Positions 30,425 through 39,241 of a stretch of 51,975 nucleotides of DNA are shown here, in pieces. The notes below the pieces were generated by a model. That model was given only the letters and a program-made list of their open reading frames with translations, was not told the DNA's origin and did not search any database. The first letter of the stretch is position 1. Each line of letters begins with the position of its first letter. Position numbers and translations under genes: made by a program. The DNA is from Chloroflexaceae bacterium (lineage in GTDB: Bacteria > Chloroflexota > Chloroflexia > Chloroflexales > Chloroflexaceae): the NCBI GenBank assembly GCA_012034075.1, contig JAAURD010000009.1, positions 1 to 51,975 of the forward strand, given 5' to 3'.

Positions 30425-30554
30425 ACCTTGCAGGTTCTGTCACAACACAATGGAAACGTTATTCGGTTCACACGACGCTGCTTTGAGTTGGAAATGGTTC
30501 GGTAGAATGGCTATCGAAATCAGTACATTTTTTAGGGAGGGGATAGTACAACCT

Positions 30555-32216
30555 ATGAAACGAAGAATGACATCTTTTCTGACAGTACTGGTGGCTCTGA
30601 CACTGGTACTTAGCCTGTTTGGCATTGCCACCCCCGAGCATACTGGCGTGGCTCAGGCCCAGACAGGTTTTCAACCAACCCTGGAACTGACCGCTAGCAC
30701 AGCAAATGCCACTGTTGGTGCAGAGGTGGAATTTACGGTCGTTCCTGGTGTGGTCGATGCGAATGGCGATCCTGTTGCAGTAGATCCAGCTGATCTCTTT
30801 AATCCGGCTGACACCATTGTCTTCGATTTTGGCGATGGCGACACAGTTACCTGGATGCCATCTGACCTGCCCAGCACATCCGCAAAGCACTACTTTGAAG
30901 CCGCTGGCGAGTATACCGTAAGCGCCACCTGGACTTCGGGCGTTTATGGTGCTACGGTTGACGCTACAGTTGATGTTGCGATCAGCACTGGCCTGGATGT
31001 TACCGAGTGCCCGACAGAGCCAATCAATGTTGGTGAAAGCGCTGCATTGGCAGCTGTTGTGCCCAATGCGCCAATTGTAAATGGCGAGCCTGGTGGTCTC
31101 TTGGAAGTGACGATTCAGGGGCCTGGTGGGGCATACCCAGGCGTTCCGTCTCCAACCGCTCTGCCTGTTGCTGGACCTATCTCGATTGTGACGACTCCAT
31201 TCAGCATGACGGGCGAGTACACTATTGATGTCTGGGTGAGCGTTGACATTTACGGTGGTCGTGTCCAAGATATTCCAGCGGCTGAGCGGTGTGTCGTTCA
31301 GGTGGGTGATGTTGCACCGGGCCTGCTCACCGTGAATCCGTTCAGTGACACCGTTGATCTTAAAGATGGCAAAGTTGGTATTACCGCCACACTGCAAGAT
31401 GGCACTGCGCCGCAGACCATTACCTTCAAGGTAGATAGCAATACCAACGATGTCAGATATCTTGGTTTCGATCCAGTAACATCTGTAGTTGATGCAACCG
31501 GTACTGTTACATCCTACATGACACCCAAAGTACCTGGTACTGCAACCATCACGGCCGAAGCCATCGTCAATGGTGAGGTCGTAAGCGATACCGCCGAGGT
31601 GGAGATCACCAACAACAACAACCTCAAATTTACCATCTGGGCGTATATTGGCAATGTGTTCGTCATCCGTATCCCCGGTGTCGGAACGGTGGTCATTATC
31701 TTCATCCCAGAGAGCCTTGCTCAGACCACCAGCCTACTGCCCGAAGGTACGCAAGTCACGGTGCTCGAAAATCTGGGTTCACCCGTTCAGGAAGACGTGC
31801 CTGGTCTGACTGGGGATGACCTGACCGACAACCGCACCCCGGTGCCCTACTATGTCGATATTCGCGCAACCGGTCCGGATGGCGAGACACTCAGTGCCGA
31901 CGACCTTGAGGGCGCCTACGGTGTCCGCCTCAATCTGGCTAATTCCGGCTTGACACCTGAAGACATTAGTGGTGTGTTGACCGACAACATTTCAAACACC
32001 CTGCGGCTCGAATACTTTGGTACCTCTGCCGGTGAGTACCGCCGTGCCGATACCGCACCAGCCAACACTGATGCAGACTACAGCTATGGCTGGACCGGCG
32101 GTGAGGGTCTTGAACCAACTGAGTTTGAAACACAGCTGACTCAGTTTGGCACTTTTGGTCATTCCATTCAGCAGTTTAGCAAGCAGTACCTGCCGCTGAT
32201 CAAACAGAACAGCTAA
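30555..32216 (+). CDS. Secreted PKD/Ig-like repeat protein with YLPL tail
   Basis: 553 aa. The ATG at 30555 gives a classic signal peptide (basic KRR, hydrophobic core, cleavage after VAQAQ), and a purine-rich GGGAGGGG lies 12 nt upstream. The mature part has a PKD-like domain (about 35-140; VFDFGDGDTVTWMP and AAGEYTVSATW are typical), a second beta domain (about 145-255) and an Ig-like domain (about 260-355; KVPGTATITAEAIVNG). A hydrophobic stretch IWAYIGNVFVIRIPG follows. It ends in KQYLPLIKQNS; short YLPL-type ends are frequent in exported Chloroflexi proteins in my knowledge and may be a surface-sorting or anchoring signal. It is probably a cell-surface or matrix protein. A terminator follows. 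Confidence 0.75.
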   Translation: MKRRMTSFLTVLVALTLVLSLFGIATPEHTGVAQAQTGFQPTLELTASTANATVGAEVEFTVVPGVVDANGDPVAVDPADLFNPADTIVFDFGDGDTVTWMPSDLPSTSAKHYFEAAGEYTVSATWTSGVYGATVDATVDVAISTGLDVTECPTEPINVGESAALAAVVPNAPIVNGEPGGLLEVTIQGPGGAYPGVPSPTALPVAGPISIVTTPFSMTGEYTIDVWVSVDIYGGRVQDIPAAERCVVQVGDVAPGLLTVNPFSDTVDLKDGKVGITATLQDGTAPQTITFKVDSNTNDVRYLGFDPVTSVVDATGTVTSYMTPKVPGTATITAEAIVNGEVVSDTAEVEITNNNNLKFTIWAYIGNVFVIRIPGVGTVVIIFIPESLAQTTSLLPEGTQVTVLENLGSPVQEDVPGLTGDDLTDNRTPVPYYVDIRATGPDGETLSADDLEGAYGVRLNLANSGLTPEDISGVLTDNISNTLRLEYFGTSAGEYRRADTAPANTDADYSYGWTGGEGLEPTEFETQLTQFGTFGHSIQQFSKQYLPLIKQNS

Positions 32217-32248
32217 TCTTGCTCCTGCTATGTGGGTAAATCGGTATC

Positions 32249-32288
32249 ATACCTCGGCTGCCAGACTGGCAGTCGAGGTATTGTTTTT
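32249..32288 (+). terminator. Rho-independent terminator after the PKD gene
   Basis: ATACCTCG...CGAGGTAT outer stem and CTGCCA/TGGCAG inner stem with a 3-nt loop, one internal mismatch, and TGTTTTT after it. It ends only 6 nt before the first possible start codon of the glycosyltransferase gene. Confidence 0.85.
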
Positions 32289-32294
32289 GCACCA

Positions 32295-33059
32295 ATGCCA
32301 ATGCTTTCTGTTGCCATTATTGCCCGCGATGAAGAACGCCATATCGGTGCCTGCCTGGCGAGTATCAGCGGCTTGGCCCATGAAACCGTGGTCTTGCTCG
32401 ATCAGCGTTCGCGTGACCGCACCGCAGCAATTGCCACCGCCTACGGCGCCCGCGTGGTGGTTGAGCCATGGCGTGGTTTTGCCGCCCAGCGCAACCGCGC
32501 AATGGAGTTATGTACTACCCCCTGGGTGCTCTTTCTCGATGCCGATGAGCGCCTCAGTACCGCACTCTATCACGAGATTGCCCAGTGGCTGCAATCGCCG
32601 CAACATCGCTCCGCATCACCGGTCGGCTATTGGATCCCTCGCTACAACATCTTCTTTGGGCAGACTCTACGTGGTGGTGGCTGGTACCCCGATCATCAGC
32701 TGCGTCTGCTCCGTCGTGGTTATGCCCACTATCCGCAGACACAGCTGGTACATGAGCAGGCCGTGCTCAATGGCCCGTCCGGCTACCTGTACGAGCATAT
32801 CTGGCACCACAATATCGACACCCTGGGTGAGTTCTGGCAGAAACAGACGCGCTATGCTCTGGCTGAAGCACGTATCGCGTATCATCAGGGGCAGAGGGCA
32901 CGCTGGCGTACCTTTCTCGGTGGGCCGGTGCGTGAGTTCTGGCGGCGCTATGTGCGCCTGGGCGGCTGGCGCGATGGCTGGCTCGGTCTTTTTCTCTGCG
33001 CATCGCTGGCATGGTTTGAGGTGGTACGGACCGGCTTTCTGCGGCTCATCCAGCTGTAG
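32295..33059 (+). CDS. Family 2 glycosyltransferase (WaaE-like)
   Basis: 254 aa from the ATG at 32295 (252 aa from 32301); neither has a clear ribosome site. The GT-A fold starts with LSVAIIARDEERHIGACLAS. The metal-binding DxD-type motif is in VLFLDADERLS, and EPWRGFAAQRNRAME matches the lipopolysaccharide-core glucosyltransferase subgroup. No membrane helix is certain; a hydrophobic C-terminal helix (GLFLCASLAWFEVVRTGFLR) may bind the membrane. It probably glycosylates surface polymers. The stop codon TAG is the first part of a REP element, so the gene's end may have been set by repeat insertion. Confidence 0.85.
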   Translation: MPMLSVAIIARDEERHIGACLASISGLAHETVVLLDQRSRDRTAAIATAYGARVVVEPWRGFAAQRNRAMELCTTPWVLFLDADERLSTALYHEIAQWLQSPQHRSASPVGYWIPRYNIFFGQTLRGGGWYPDHQLRLLRRGYAHYPQTQLVHEQAVLNGPSGYLYEHIWHHNIDTLGEFWQKQTRYALAEARIAYHQGQRARWRTFLGGPVREFWRRYVRLGGWRDGWLGLFLCASLAWFEVVRTGFLRLIQL

Positions 33060-33743
33060 GTGCGGCTTGCAGCCGCACGGCGGTCGGGAGACCGCACTCC
33101 ACACGCCCTTCTGCCCTTGTGGACACAGGGCAGGGGATGAGGGGCAGCGGACGGTCTCGCTCAGCCTTTGTGTCATCCTTGTGTTTTTCGTGCTCTTTGT
33201 GGTGTATAAGAGATACCCGTGCCCACGTACCCTTTGCGTGAGACAATCATCCCGGGGCAAAAGCGCTGGACATGCGCAGCAGCAGCAGATTTACCACAAA
33301 GCACACAAAGGGCACAAAGGCAACACAAAGGACGAACCCGTTACTTGTTACGACCATAGGTCTAGCCAGGGGAGATCGTAGGCGCGGCTTGCAGCCGCGC
33401 AGCGGTCGGGACGACCGCACGCGGGTCGGACGCGTTGGAGCGATCGAAGCGTTGGAGTGCAAGGTATCGGGTATGCCGTTTTACGTCTCATACCAAATTC
33501 GGGTGATCACTGGTATACGCTTTGATAGAACGAGAACGCGGAGCACCTGCTTTGGAGTGGCGCAGCACGCTGCGCCACTCCAAAGCAGGCTGGGCGTCGT
33601 ATCTACGTCTGATACGCGTGCGTGCTTGGCGTGCGTCCGTACGGCGTGCGGTCGTGCCGACCGCCGTGCGGCTGCAAGCCGCACCTACGTGCATTGAGAT
33701 GAACCGAATTTGGTATCAATGGTCAATGGTCAATTATCCATTG
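33056..33743. repeat. 680-bp REP-dense intergenic region
   Basis: Contains REP units at 33056-33097, 33377-33420 and, inverted, 33646-33688; CACAAAG-type units at about 33155-33207 and 33291-33333; a perfect 20-bp stem palindrome at 33546-33589; and TGGTCAA/TCAATTGTC units at 33716-33755. Apparent reading frames here are repeat translations. I see no gene. Confidence 0.8.
33546..33589. repeat. Perfect 20-bp inverted repeat with CACG loop
   Basis: Arms 33546-33565 and 33570-33589, core GTGGCGCAG-CACG-CTGCGCCAC. A relative with core GGGCGCAG-TGCG-CTGCGCCC lies at 48475-48506 between mcp and cheA. Confidence 0.85.
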
Positions 33744-35909
33744 TCAATTGTCAAAGAGCATTGGTGGCAGCACGGGTAGCCCATTGATGCTCACCTGCAA
33801 CTCGGCAAGCGTAGGCGCTACCGTCAGATCAATCGCCAATGGCTGATCCGGGCGCAAATCGAGTGCAGCAGTGCGTACCAGTTCACCACCGTTCATCGAT
33901 ACCACGACTGTGGCATCATTGATGATGCGACTGGTCGCGACTACCACCGTACTGTGGGTATCGTCCTGGTCCAGCAAGCCCACTGCTGCATCGCTTGTCG
34001 CCCATTGCAAATCGCCTATCCCCCACAGCGAAAGCCACTCTGTCGTGATACTGCGCTGATCACCTGCTGCCAGGGGCGGGTTATCCCAGAACGTGGGCTG
34101 CGCTCCACTCCACAACTCAACATAATCGCTCTGGTCATCGGTATACAGGCTGGGATCGAAGGTTCGGCTAAAGCCAAATATTTTTGCGCCCGGTACTTCG
34201 TTGTTGTGGATAATTGCTGCACCACTATCCTGAGCCAGATCATACACCCCAAAAAACGGTAAAGGTCGCGGGCTAAACGCACCAATATAGCCATTCCAGG
34301 TACGTGGCATCGCAAGATCGCGCCCATCCAGCAGCGGCCACGGGAAGCTCGCCTGTGGCGGTGGCAGCGCCCCATCCTGCGTGGCATGGGTGATCATCTC
34401 GTCTGTCGGCACCACAAAACGCAGATCAGGGCCAACGCGGTTTGCCATACCAGGTGTAACCATGGCATTGCTCCACATCTGTAGTGGATGGGCCTGGTCT
34501 GTTGTATTGTTCACTATCAGACGAACACCAAAACGGCTCTCATCTGCGCGAAGACGCACCGTAGCCACTACTTCCATACCACTCTGAAGCCCAGCCGTAC
34601 TCATACGCACCATAATGATGTCATTTTCCTGCACCACGTCCATATCCCACGGCACATATTCAAGATAGCCATGCTCCTGCGTCGGCACAGCCCATTCCAT
34701 ACCGCCAACGCCAAGCCACCAGCCACGCTCCCCAAAGGGGCTGGGTTTGATCACCGGATTCTGGTAGAACAGGCGTTGACCGCTCGCTTTATCCACGACT
34801 TGATACAGGCGTCCACCCAGTTCGGGCAAAAAGAGCAGCTGGAGGAACCGATTCTCGACCACCAGCAAGCGGTAGGTCGCTGGTTCTGGCGGACCAACCC
34901 GCTCGCGATCCAGGCGTGGGTAGGGGTAGATTGGATCATCCGGCGTGGTCTGCACCAGCGCCTTGGTATAGTCATAGGTTGGTAGCGTGATACTGCGCTC
35001 ATAATGTGTCACGCCATCGGCAAACGCTGGCAGCGCAGAGCGCAGCGGGCGACCATAACGCCACTGGAAGGAGTGCGCTCCAACATTGCCCATTTCAAAC
35101 TTGCCATGGCTCGGCATTGGTCGGGTTATAGGTCAGCAGACGGCGCTGGAATGCCTGAAAGAGCACGGTCTGGGGCTGTCCATTGATGCGTGTGACTGTC
35201 CAGTACGGCTCGGTGATCGGATACCCCGCAGCGAACAGTGCATCCACCTGCGTTGCCGCTGCCTGAGCCTGCAAAAATCGGCGAACACACGCGCCACGTT
35301 ATGTCCAGTGGCCGGTTCATACAGGACAAGCTCCGTTGCCGGGGTCGCCAGTTCAGGTGCTTCTATCATGCCATCACGATTGAGTACCGTCGCAACCGGT
35401 TGGCCCACACGCGATTCGATGGTGCTCTTTCCATCGGTTGTGGCAACCGCGGCCAGGTCCGCATAGGTCAGCGCATCCGCATTATCGACCAGATCTCCCG
35501 CAATTGGCAGGTTCGTCGGTTCACGTTGTTCTGTGCTTGTTGGACCAGTCACAATCTGACCGCTGATCATCTCCACCACCAGCAGACCATTGGTCACAAA
35601 CCAGGGGGATGTGCGGTCGCCATCCGGCTGATTGATCTCCATACGTGATTTGTCGAAGTATTGTACCAGACGCACCGTTTGATGATCCGTGTTATAGCGC
35701 TCATACCGGCGTTCGCCGGGGCGTTCACCCCACAGCCACGAACGGGCCGCCTGGCCACTTGCCACTGTTGCATCGCTGCGGCGCCAGAGATCAGCAAAGG
35801 CATCATCGGCAAAACCATCTCCGACCGCGGCCTGTGCTGCCAGCGGATGAGCCGGCTGCAACACTACCAGGGCTATGAACACTATCAGCAGATACACGTG
35901 TTGTTTCAT
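33744..35909 (-). CDS. Secreted DUF5107-like protein, two frame breaks
   Basis: Read as one gene of about 721 aa. A signal peptide (hydrophobic YLLIVFIALVVLQ core, cleavage after LAAQA) opens it. The first frame breaks in the T run of GCCGATTTTTGC (about 35276); one added T gives FLQAQAAATQVDALFAAGYP and continues to WQV. A second break at CAAGTTTGAA (about 35104) is repaired by removing one T, giving WQVEMGNVGAHSFQWRYG. The rest has GGRLYQVVDKASGQRLFYQN, GMEWAVPTQEHG and NAMVTPG, typical of DUF5107 (galactose-mutarotase-like fold). It probably binds or processes a sugar outside the cell. It starts 46 bp after the stop of the membrane kinase gene and may be co-expressed. Its last codons merge into a TGACAAT-type repeat. 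Confidence 0.7.
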
Positions 35910-35955
35910 AGGGTTGCCTTGTTCATCCTATCTTGCTCTTTGTCAACCTGCAAGG

Positions 35956-37824
35956 CTATGGCGCATAGAGCTTGTTCGTATCAACTGCTGGATCCTCTTC
36001 CCCTGATTGCTCGATGGGCAACCACACCGTAAACACCGATCCTTCTCCCGGCGTACTCTCAGCTGTAATATCGCCACCCATCAAGCGGCAAAGGTACCGG
36101 CTAATCGCCAGGCCCAGACCAGTGCCCTCATACCGCCGCGTACTCGACGGGTCACCCTGCGAAAAAGCTTGAAAGAGCTGGCTTACTTGCTCAGCAGTCA
36201 TACCGATACCGGTATCGCGAATCTGCACCACCAGTTGCTCGTTGCTGCCCTCAGTGCCCGCGCTGACTGTGGCTGGAAGATCGCCGTTATGCCCATGCTT
36301 GGCCGGAGCCACACAGCGGCGTTCTATCGAAAGCGTGACTGTGCCATGCTCGGTAAACTTGGTCGCATTGCCCAGCAGATTGAGGAGCACCTGGCGAATG
36401 CGCGTCATGTCACCGTACATGCTGCCCAGATCATCGCTCCATTCCACTTCCAGGCGGTTATGGTTCTTCTCAATCAACGGCTGAATCGTCGATAACACAT
36501 CATGCACCAGCGTCTTGATATCAAACATATCATGGTGAAGCTTCATATGACCAGCTTCAATCTTGGAAATATCCAGAATATCGTTGATCAGGGTCAACAG
36601 ATGCCGGCTGGCCGACAGAATCTTCTGCAAATCGTCCGCCATCTCTTCCGAACCATCAGCTGTGGCATCTTCATGCAAAATCTCGCTATAGCCAATAATC
36701 GCATTCAGCGGTGTGCGCAGCTCATGGCTCATATTCGCCAGAAACGCGCTCTTCGCCTGACTGGCCGACTCGGCCGAAGCCCGTTCTTGTTCGGCTTGCT
36801 CCCGTTCTCGTTCGGCTTGCTCCCGTTCTCGCAAGCCCTGGATCATCGTGTTGAAAGAACTGGTCAGCGTGCCTAACTCATCCCGCCGTTTCACTTCCAG
36901 GTGATGCTCCAATTCGCCCTGAGCTACCGAATGCGCCACCTGGCTCAAGTACAGAATAGGTCGCGTAAAGCTGCGAGCCAGAACGTAGGTGACCGCCAGG
37001 GTCAGCAGCAGCATCAGCAAATGGCTTGCCAGCGTCACCTGAAACCCCGAAGAGACAATGCGATTGATATTCTGTTCATTCTGACGCAGCACAATCCCAA
37101 TCGGCGTACCCGCCAGAATCATGCGTTTATGATGCTCACGAAACCCTGCGGCCGATGATGCTTCGAGCTGATCCAATGGCTCACGCGTGATCGACACCTC
37201 GGATGCCAGGTCCAGATCGCGCCGGGCATTCGTCAACAGTGCATTGAGATCAAGCACGCTGTACACCATACCAACCAGGTGTTTGCGCTCAAGGTCATCA
37301 TCTTGATAGAACACCGGGGCACAGCCAACCAGTAACTGCTGCGTTTCATCTCCCGGCTGGGCATTTGTGAGTAACGTGACCCGGTCGCTATCTGGGCAGA
37401 AGACTTGCTGTTGTATAGCAAAACTAAAGGGTTCCAGGGACGATGGCGCAATATTGACCCGTGCCTGACCCTCAGCATCAAAGATCATCACCTGGTCCAG
37501 CCGAAACCGATCATGCACCGGCACCGCCCGGTCATCCAGCAGCAACGCATTGATCACATCGTCATCTTGCTGCTCTTCATACAACGCCTCGCTGACGGTT
37601 GGATCAGCTGCCAGCAACCGCGCACTTTCTGCTGCAAGTTGCTCTTTCTGCTCCAGGGTTGCAACAATCCGTTGCGTATCATCTGCGAGTTGGTTATCAA
37701 GAATAGTATTGCGTGTGGTATTGGTGCTCAAAATAAACCCAACTATGCCACCCAGCGAAGCAATAGAGAGAAGCAATGCCAGGGGAATCAGGAGTTTTAA
37801 GCGAATACTGATCGTATTCCACAT
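35956..37824 (-). CDS. Membrane sensor histidine kinase with HAMP
   Basis: 622 aa. Membrane helices at about 8-33 and 265-287 enclose an external sensor region of about 230 residues rich in Asp/Gln. A HAMP domain (about 285-340), a coiled coil with REQAERE heptads, HisKA ([18 protein letters not shown]) and HATPase ([14 protein letters not shown]) follow. There is no receiver, so a separate response regulator is needed; none lies next to it. The coiled coil is encoded by near-identical 21-bp units at about 36780-36830. A minus-strand extended -10 box at 37996-38001 is the likely promoter. Confidence 0.88.
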   Translation of the reverse strand: MWNTISIRLKLLIPLALLLSIASLGGIVGFILSTNTTRNTILDNQLADDTQRIVATLEQKEQLAAESARLLAADPTVSEALYEEQQDDDVINALLLDDRAVPVHDRFRLDQVMIFDAEGQARVNIAPSSLEPFSFAIQQQVFCPDSDRVTLLTNAQPGDETQQLLVGCAPVFYQDDDLERKHLVGMVYSVLDLNALLTNARRDLDLASEVSITREPLDQLEASSAAGFREHHKRMILAGTPIGIVLRQNEQNINRIVSSGFQVTLASHLLMLLLTLAVTYVLARSFTRPILYLSQVAHSVAQGELEHHLEVKRRDELGTLTSSFNTMIQGLREREQAEREREQAEQERASAESASQAKSAFLANMSHELRTPLNAIIGYSEILHEDATADGSEEMADDLQKILSASRHLLTLINDILDISKIEAGHMKLHHDMFDIKTLVHDVLSTIQPLIEKNHNRLEVEWSDDLGSMYGDMTRIRQVLLNLLGNATKFTEHGTVTLSIERRCVAPAKHGHNGDLPATVSAGTEGSNEQLVVQIRDTGIGMTAEQVSQLFQAFSQGDPSSTRRYEGTGLGLAISRYLCRLMGGDITAESTPGEGSVFTVWLPIEQSGEEDPAVDTNKLYAP

Positions 37825-37995
37825 GCAGCGATCTCATTCTTTAGTAGAACAACCGGTAGCGGTTATGAATTTGGCAACATTATGGCAAATGAACGTCTAT
37901 TCTCGTTCTTCTTGGTTACATGACTCTAGCGCAAATTGTTCAACGACGATCTTTGCTTGACTATCGATAAAGAGAGAATCCTGCATATTCCCTTC

Positions 37996-38004
37996 ATTAT
38001 AGCA
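37996..38004 (-). promoter_or_regulatory. Extended -10 promoter of the membrane kinase gene
   Basis: Minus strand reads TGTGCTATAAT with TATAAT at 38001-37996. The -35 region is weak. Leader of about 165 nt. Confidence 0.5.
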
Positions 38005-38112
38005 CAGCACGCTGTCCCGATACTGCCAGAATCGTCAATGTTCATGGCTACGATGGTCGGTCGCCCGCGCTGCAAACGAATGACAAAACACATGTGTGCA
38101 ACAAGCAACCGC

Positions 38113-38141
38113 TTGACTCAACCCACCGATTGTGCTATCAT
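38113..38141 (+). promoter_or_regulatory. Promoter of the rplU-rpmA-rpmE operon
   Basis: TTGACT at 38113-38118, a 17-bp spacer, and TATCAT at 38136-38141 with the TGC extension. Expected start near 38148. Confidence 0.8.
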
Positions 38142-38153
38142 AGAAAGCATCAT

Positions 38154-38187
38154 GAGGTGGTATGCCTACGCGTGCCACCTCTCTTTT
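38154..38187 (+). terminator. Attenuator-like hairpin in the rplU leader
   Basis: GAGGTGGTATGC (38154-38165) pairs with GCGTGCCACCTC (38170-38181) through 12 bp including two G.U pairs, with loop CTAC, followed by TCTTTT. It starts about 6 nt after the expected transcription start. Ribosomal-protein leaders of this operon exist in other phyla; this one may be an independent design. Confidence 0.6.
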
Positions 38188-38228
38188 CGCGTTACAAAAG
38201 CTCAGCAACAGTGGAGTGGAGGCATAGC

Positions 38229-38545
38229 GTGTACGCTATTGTTCGAGATCGCGGCATGCAATACCGCGTCAAGCCAGAGCAAAAACTCAATATCGATCTC
38301 CTTGATGCCGAACCGGGCAGCGAGATTGAGCTTGATGAAGTGCTGCTCATCAGCGATGAGGATGATACCATTCGGGTTGGTTCGCCGGCTGGTAGCAGGC
38401 GCACGGGTGCGTGCCGAAGTGATTGGCTCATGTTAAAGGCAAAAAAATTGTAATCTTTCGCTATCGCAACAAAAAGCGATATCGCCGTCGTGTTGGTCAT
38501 CGCCAACCCTATACCCGTATTAAGATTACCGACATTGAAGCATAA
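38229..38545 (+). CDS. rplU: Ribosomal protein bL21, two frame breaks
   Basis: Structural protein of the 50S subunit. The GTG at 38229 follows TGGAGG by 6 nt and gives [19 protein letters not shown]. The reading breaks at TCGCCGGCTGG (about 38383-38388), where dropping a G gives [18 protein letters not shown]. It breaks again at GGCTCATGTT (T at 38428), where dropping the T gives [20 protein letters not shown]. The end KITDIEA is canonical. Repaired length is 104 aa, close to the 103 of E. coli. Two independent single-base insertions in an essential gene point to sequence error, though a second intact copy elsewhere cannot be excluded. Confidence 0.85.
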
Positions 38546-38577
38546 CAGCAACACTTGACAGCAGAGGAGAAACAGCA

Positions 38578-38871
38578 ATGGCACATAAAAAAGGTGTTGG
38601 CAGTACCAGAAATGGGCGTGATAGCAAACCTAAAATGCGTGGTGTCAAACGCTTTGGTGGTGAGCATGTTCGTCCTGGTTGTATTATCGTGCGCCAGTGT
38701 GGTACCAAAATTAAACCAGGCGATAACGTTGGTATGGGGCGTGATTATACGATCTATGCAATGATTGAGGGTCATGTGCATTTCCAGCCCTTCTCACGGA
38801 CACAAAAAAAGGTGAGCGTTGTACCGCTCCCGTCAGTTGCACCCGCTGCATCTGAAGGGGTTGAGGCATGA
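38578..38871 (+). CDS. rpmA: Ribosomal protein bL27
   Basis: 97 aa. Protein of the 50S peptidyl-transferase region. [20 protein letters not shown] and [20 protein letters not shown] are diagnostic. A GAGGAG-type site precedes the ATG. The N-terminus begins directly with AHKKG, without the cleavable leader found in Firmicutes. A 15-residue Pro/Ala/Glu-rich tail ends the protein. It overlaps rpmE by 4 nt. Confidence 0.95.
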   Translation: MAHKKGVGSTRNGRDSKPKMRGVKRFGGEHVRPGCIIVRQCGTKIKPGDNVGMGRDYTIYAMIEGHVHFQPFSRTQKKVSVVPLPSVAPAASEGVEA

Positions 38872-39203
38872 AAAAAGATATTCACCCCAAATATTTTGAA
38901 ACCGATATTGTCTGTAGCGCGTGTGGTACCGTATGGAAGATTGGCAGCACCCGCAACAACCTGCGTGTGAGCATATGCGCCAACTGCCACCCATTTTTTA
39001 CGGGCGATCAGCGCGTTATTGTCGATACAGAGGGCCAGGTGGACCGCTTTATGAAGCGTCTCGCCACGGCGCAGCAAAAACAGGCCAGTGCCGAAAAACG
39101 CAAACAGGAAAAACGACAGCAACCACGCAAAAAGAGCTTGCTCGAAGAAGTGTATGGTTCCGAAGAGGCTGACGCAACCGTTGAGGATACTGAGTCGGCG
39201 TGA
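38868..39203 (+). CDS. rpmE: Ribosomal protein bL31 with long charged tail
   Basis: 111 aa, longer than the usual 65-75. [20 protein letters not shown] opens it. Cys16, Cys19, Cys37 and Cys40 form the zinc site of the C+ type of L31. After about residue 70 comes a Lys/Gln/Glu-rich extension ([14 protein letters not shown], then an acidic end), probably disordered. The ATG overlaps rpmA (ATGA), so the three ribosomal genes form one operon. No clear terminator follows. Confidence 0.93.
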   Translation: MKKDIHPKYFETDIVCSACGTVWKIGSTRNNLRVSICANCHPFFTGDQRVIVDTEGQVDRFMKRLATAQQKQASAEKRKQEKRQQPRKKSLLEEVYGSEEADATVEDTESA

Positions 39204-39241
39204 GGTTCAGCCTCTGCCGTCAGTTCTCCTCAACGTTTCTA

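Larger units (their letters stand above)
29521..30554. other. 1.03-kb region without a recognised gene
   Basis: Both strands were read. Several short frames exist but none has a recognisable domain or a good ribosome site. It contains one run of CACAAAG-type units (29694-29731, minus orientation), a near-consensus plus-strand promoter at 30018-30046, and a second possible promoter at 30395-30424 before the secreted PKD gene. A non-coding RNA or a very long leader is possible. Confidence 0.5.
37825..38228. other. 404-bp divergent intergenic region (kinase / rplU)
   Basis: Holds the minus-strand promoter (37996-38004) of the kinase and the plus-strand promoter (38113-38141) and leader hairpin (38154-38187) of rplU. 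No gene seen. Confidence 0.6.

Noticed and set aside
30126..30505. Transposase or other protein in the 30.1-30.5 kb frames
   Set aside because: No catalytic motif, no ribosome site and an amino-acid composition unlike real genes nearby.
30468..31397. 309-aa minus-strand frame opposite the PKD gene
   Set aside because: Cys/Trp/Asn-rich shadow; the plus strand has a signal peptide and recognisable domains.
32230..33381. 383-aa plus-strand frame over the glycosyltransferase gene
   Set aside because: Different frame from the conserved GT2 motifs, and its end runs through REP repeats.
33056..33743. CRISPR array
   Set aside because: Repeats are irregularly spaced, inverted and of several kinds, with no uniform spacers or cas genes.
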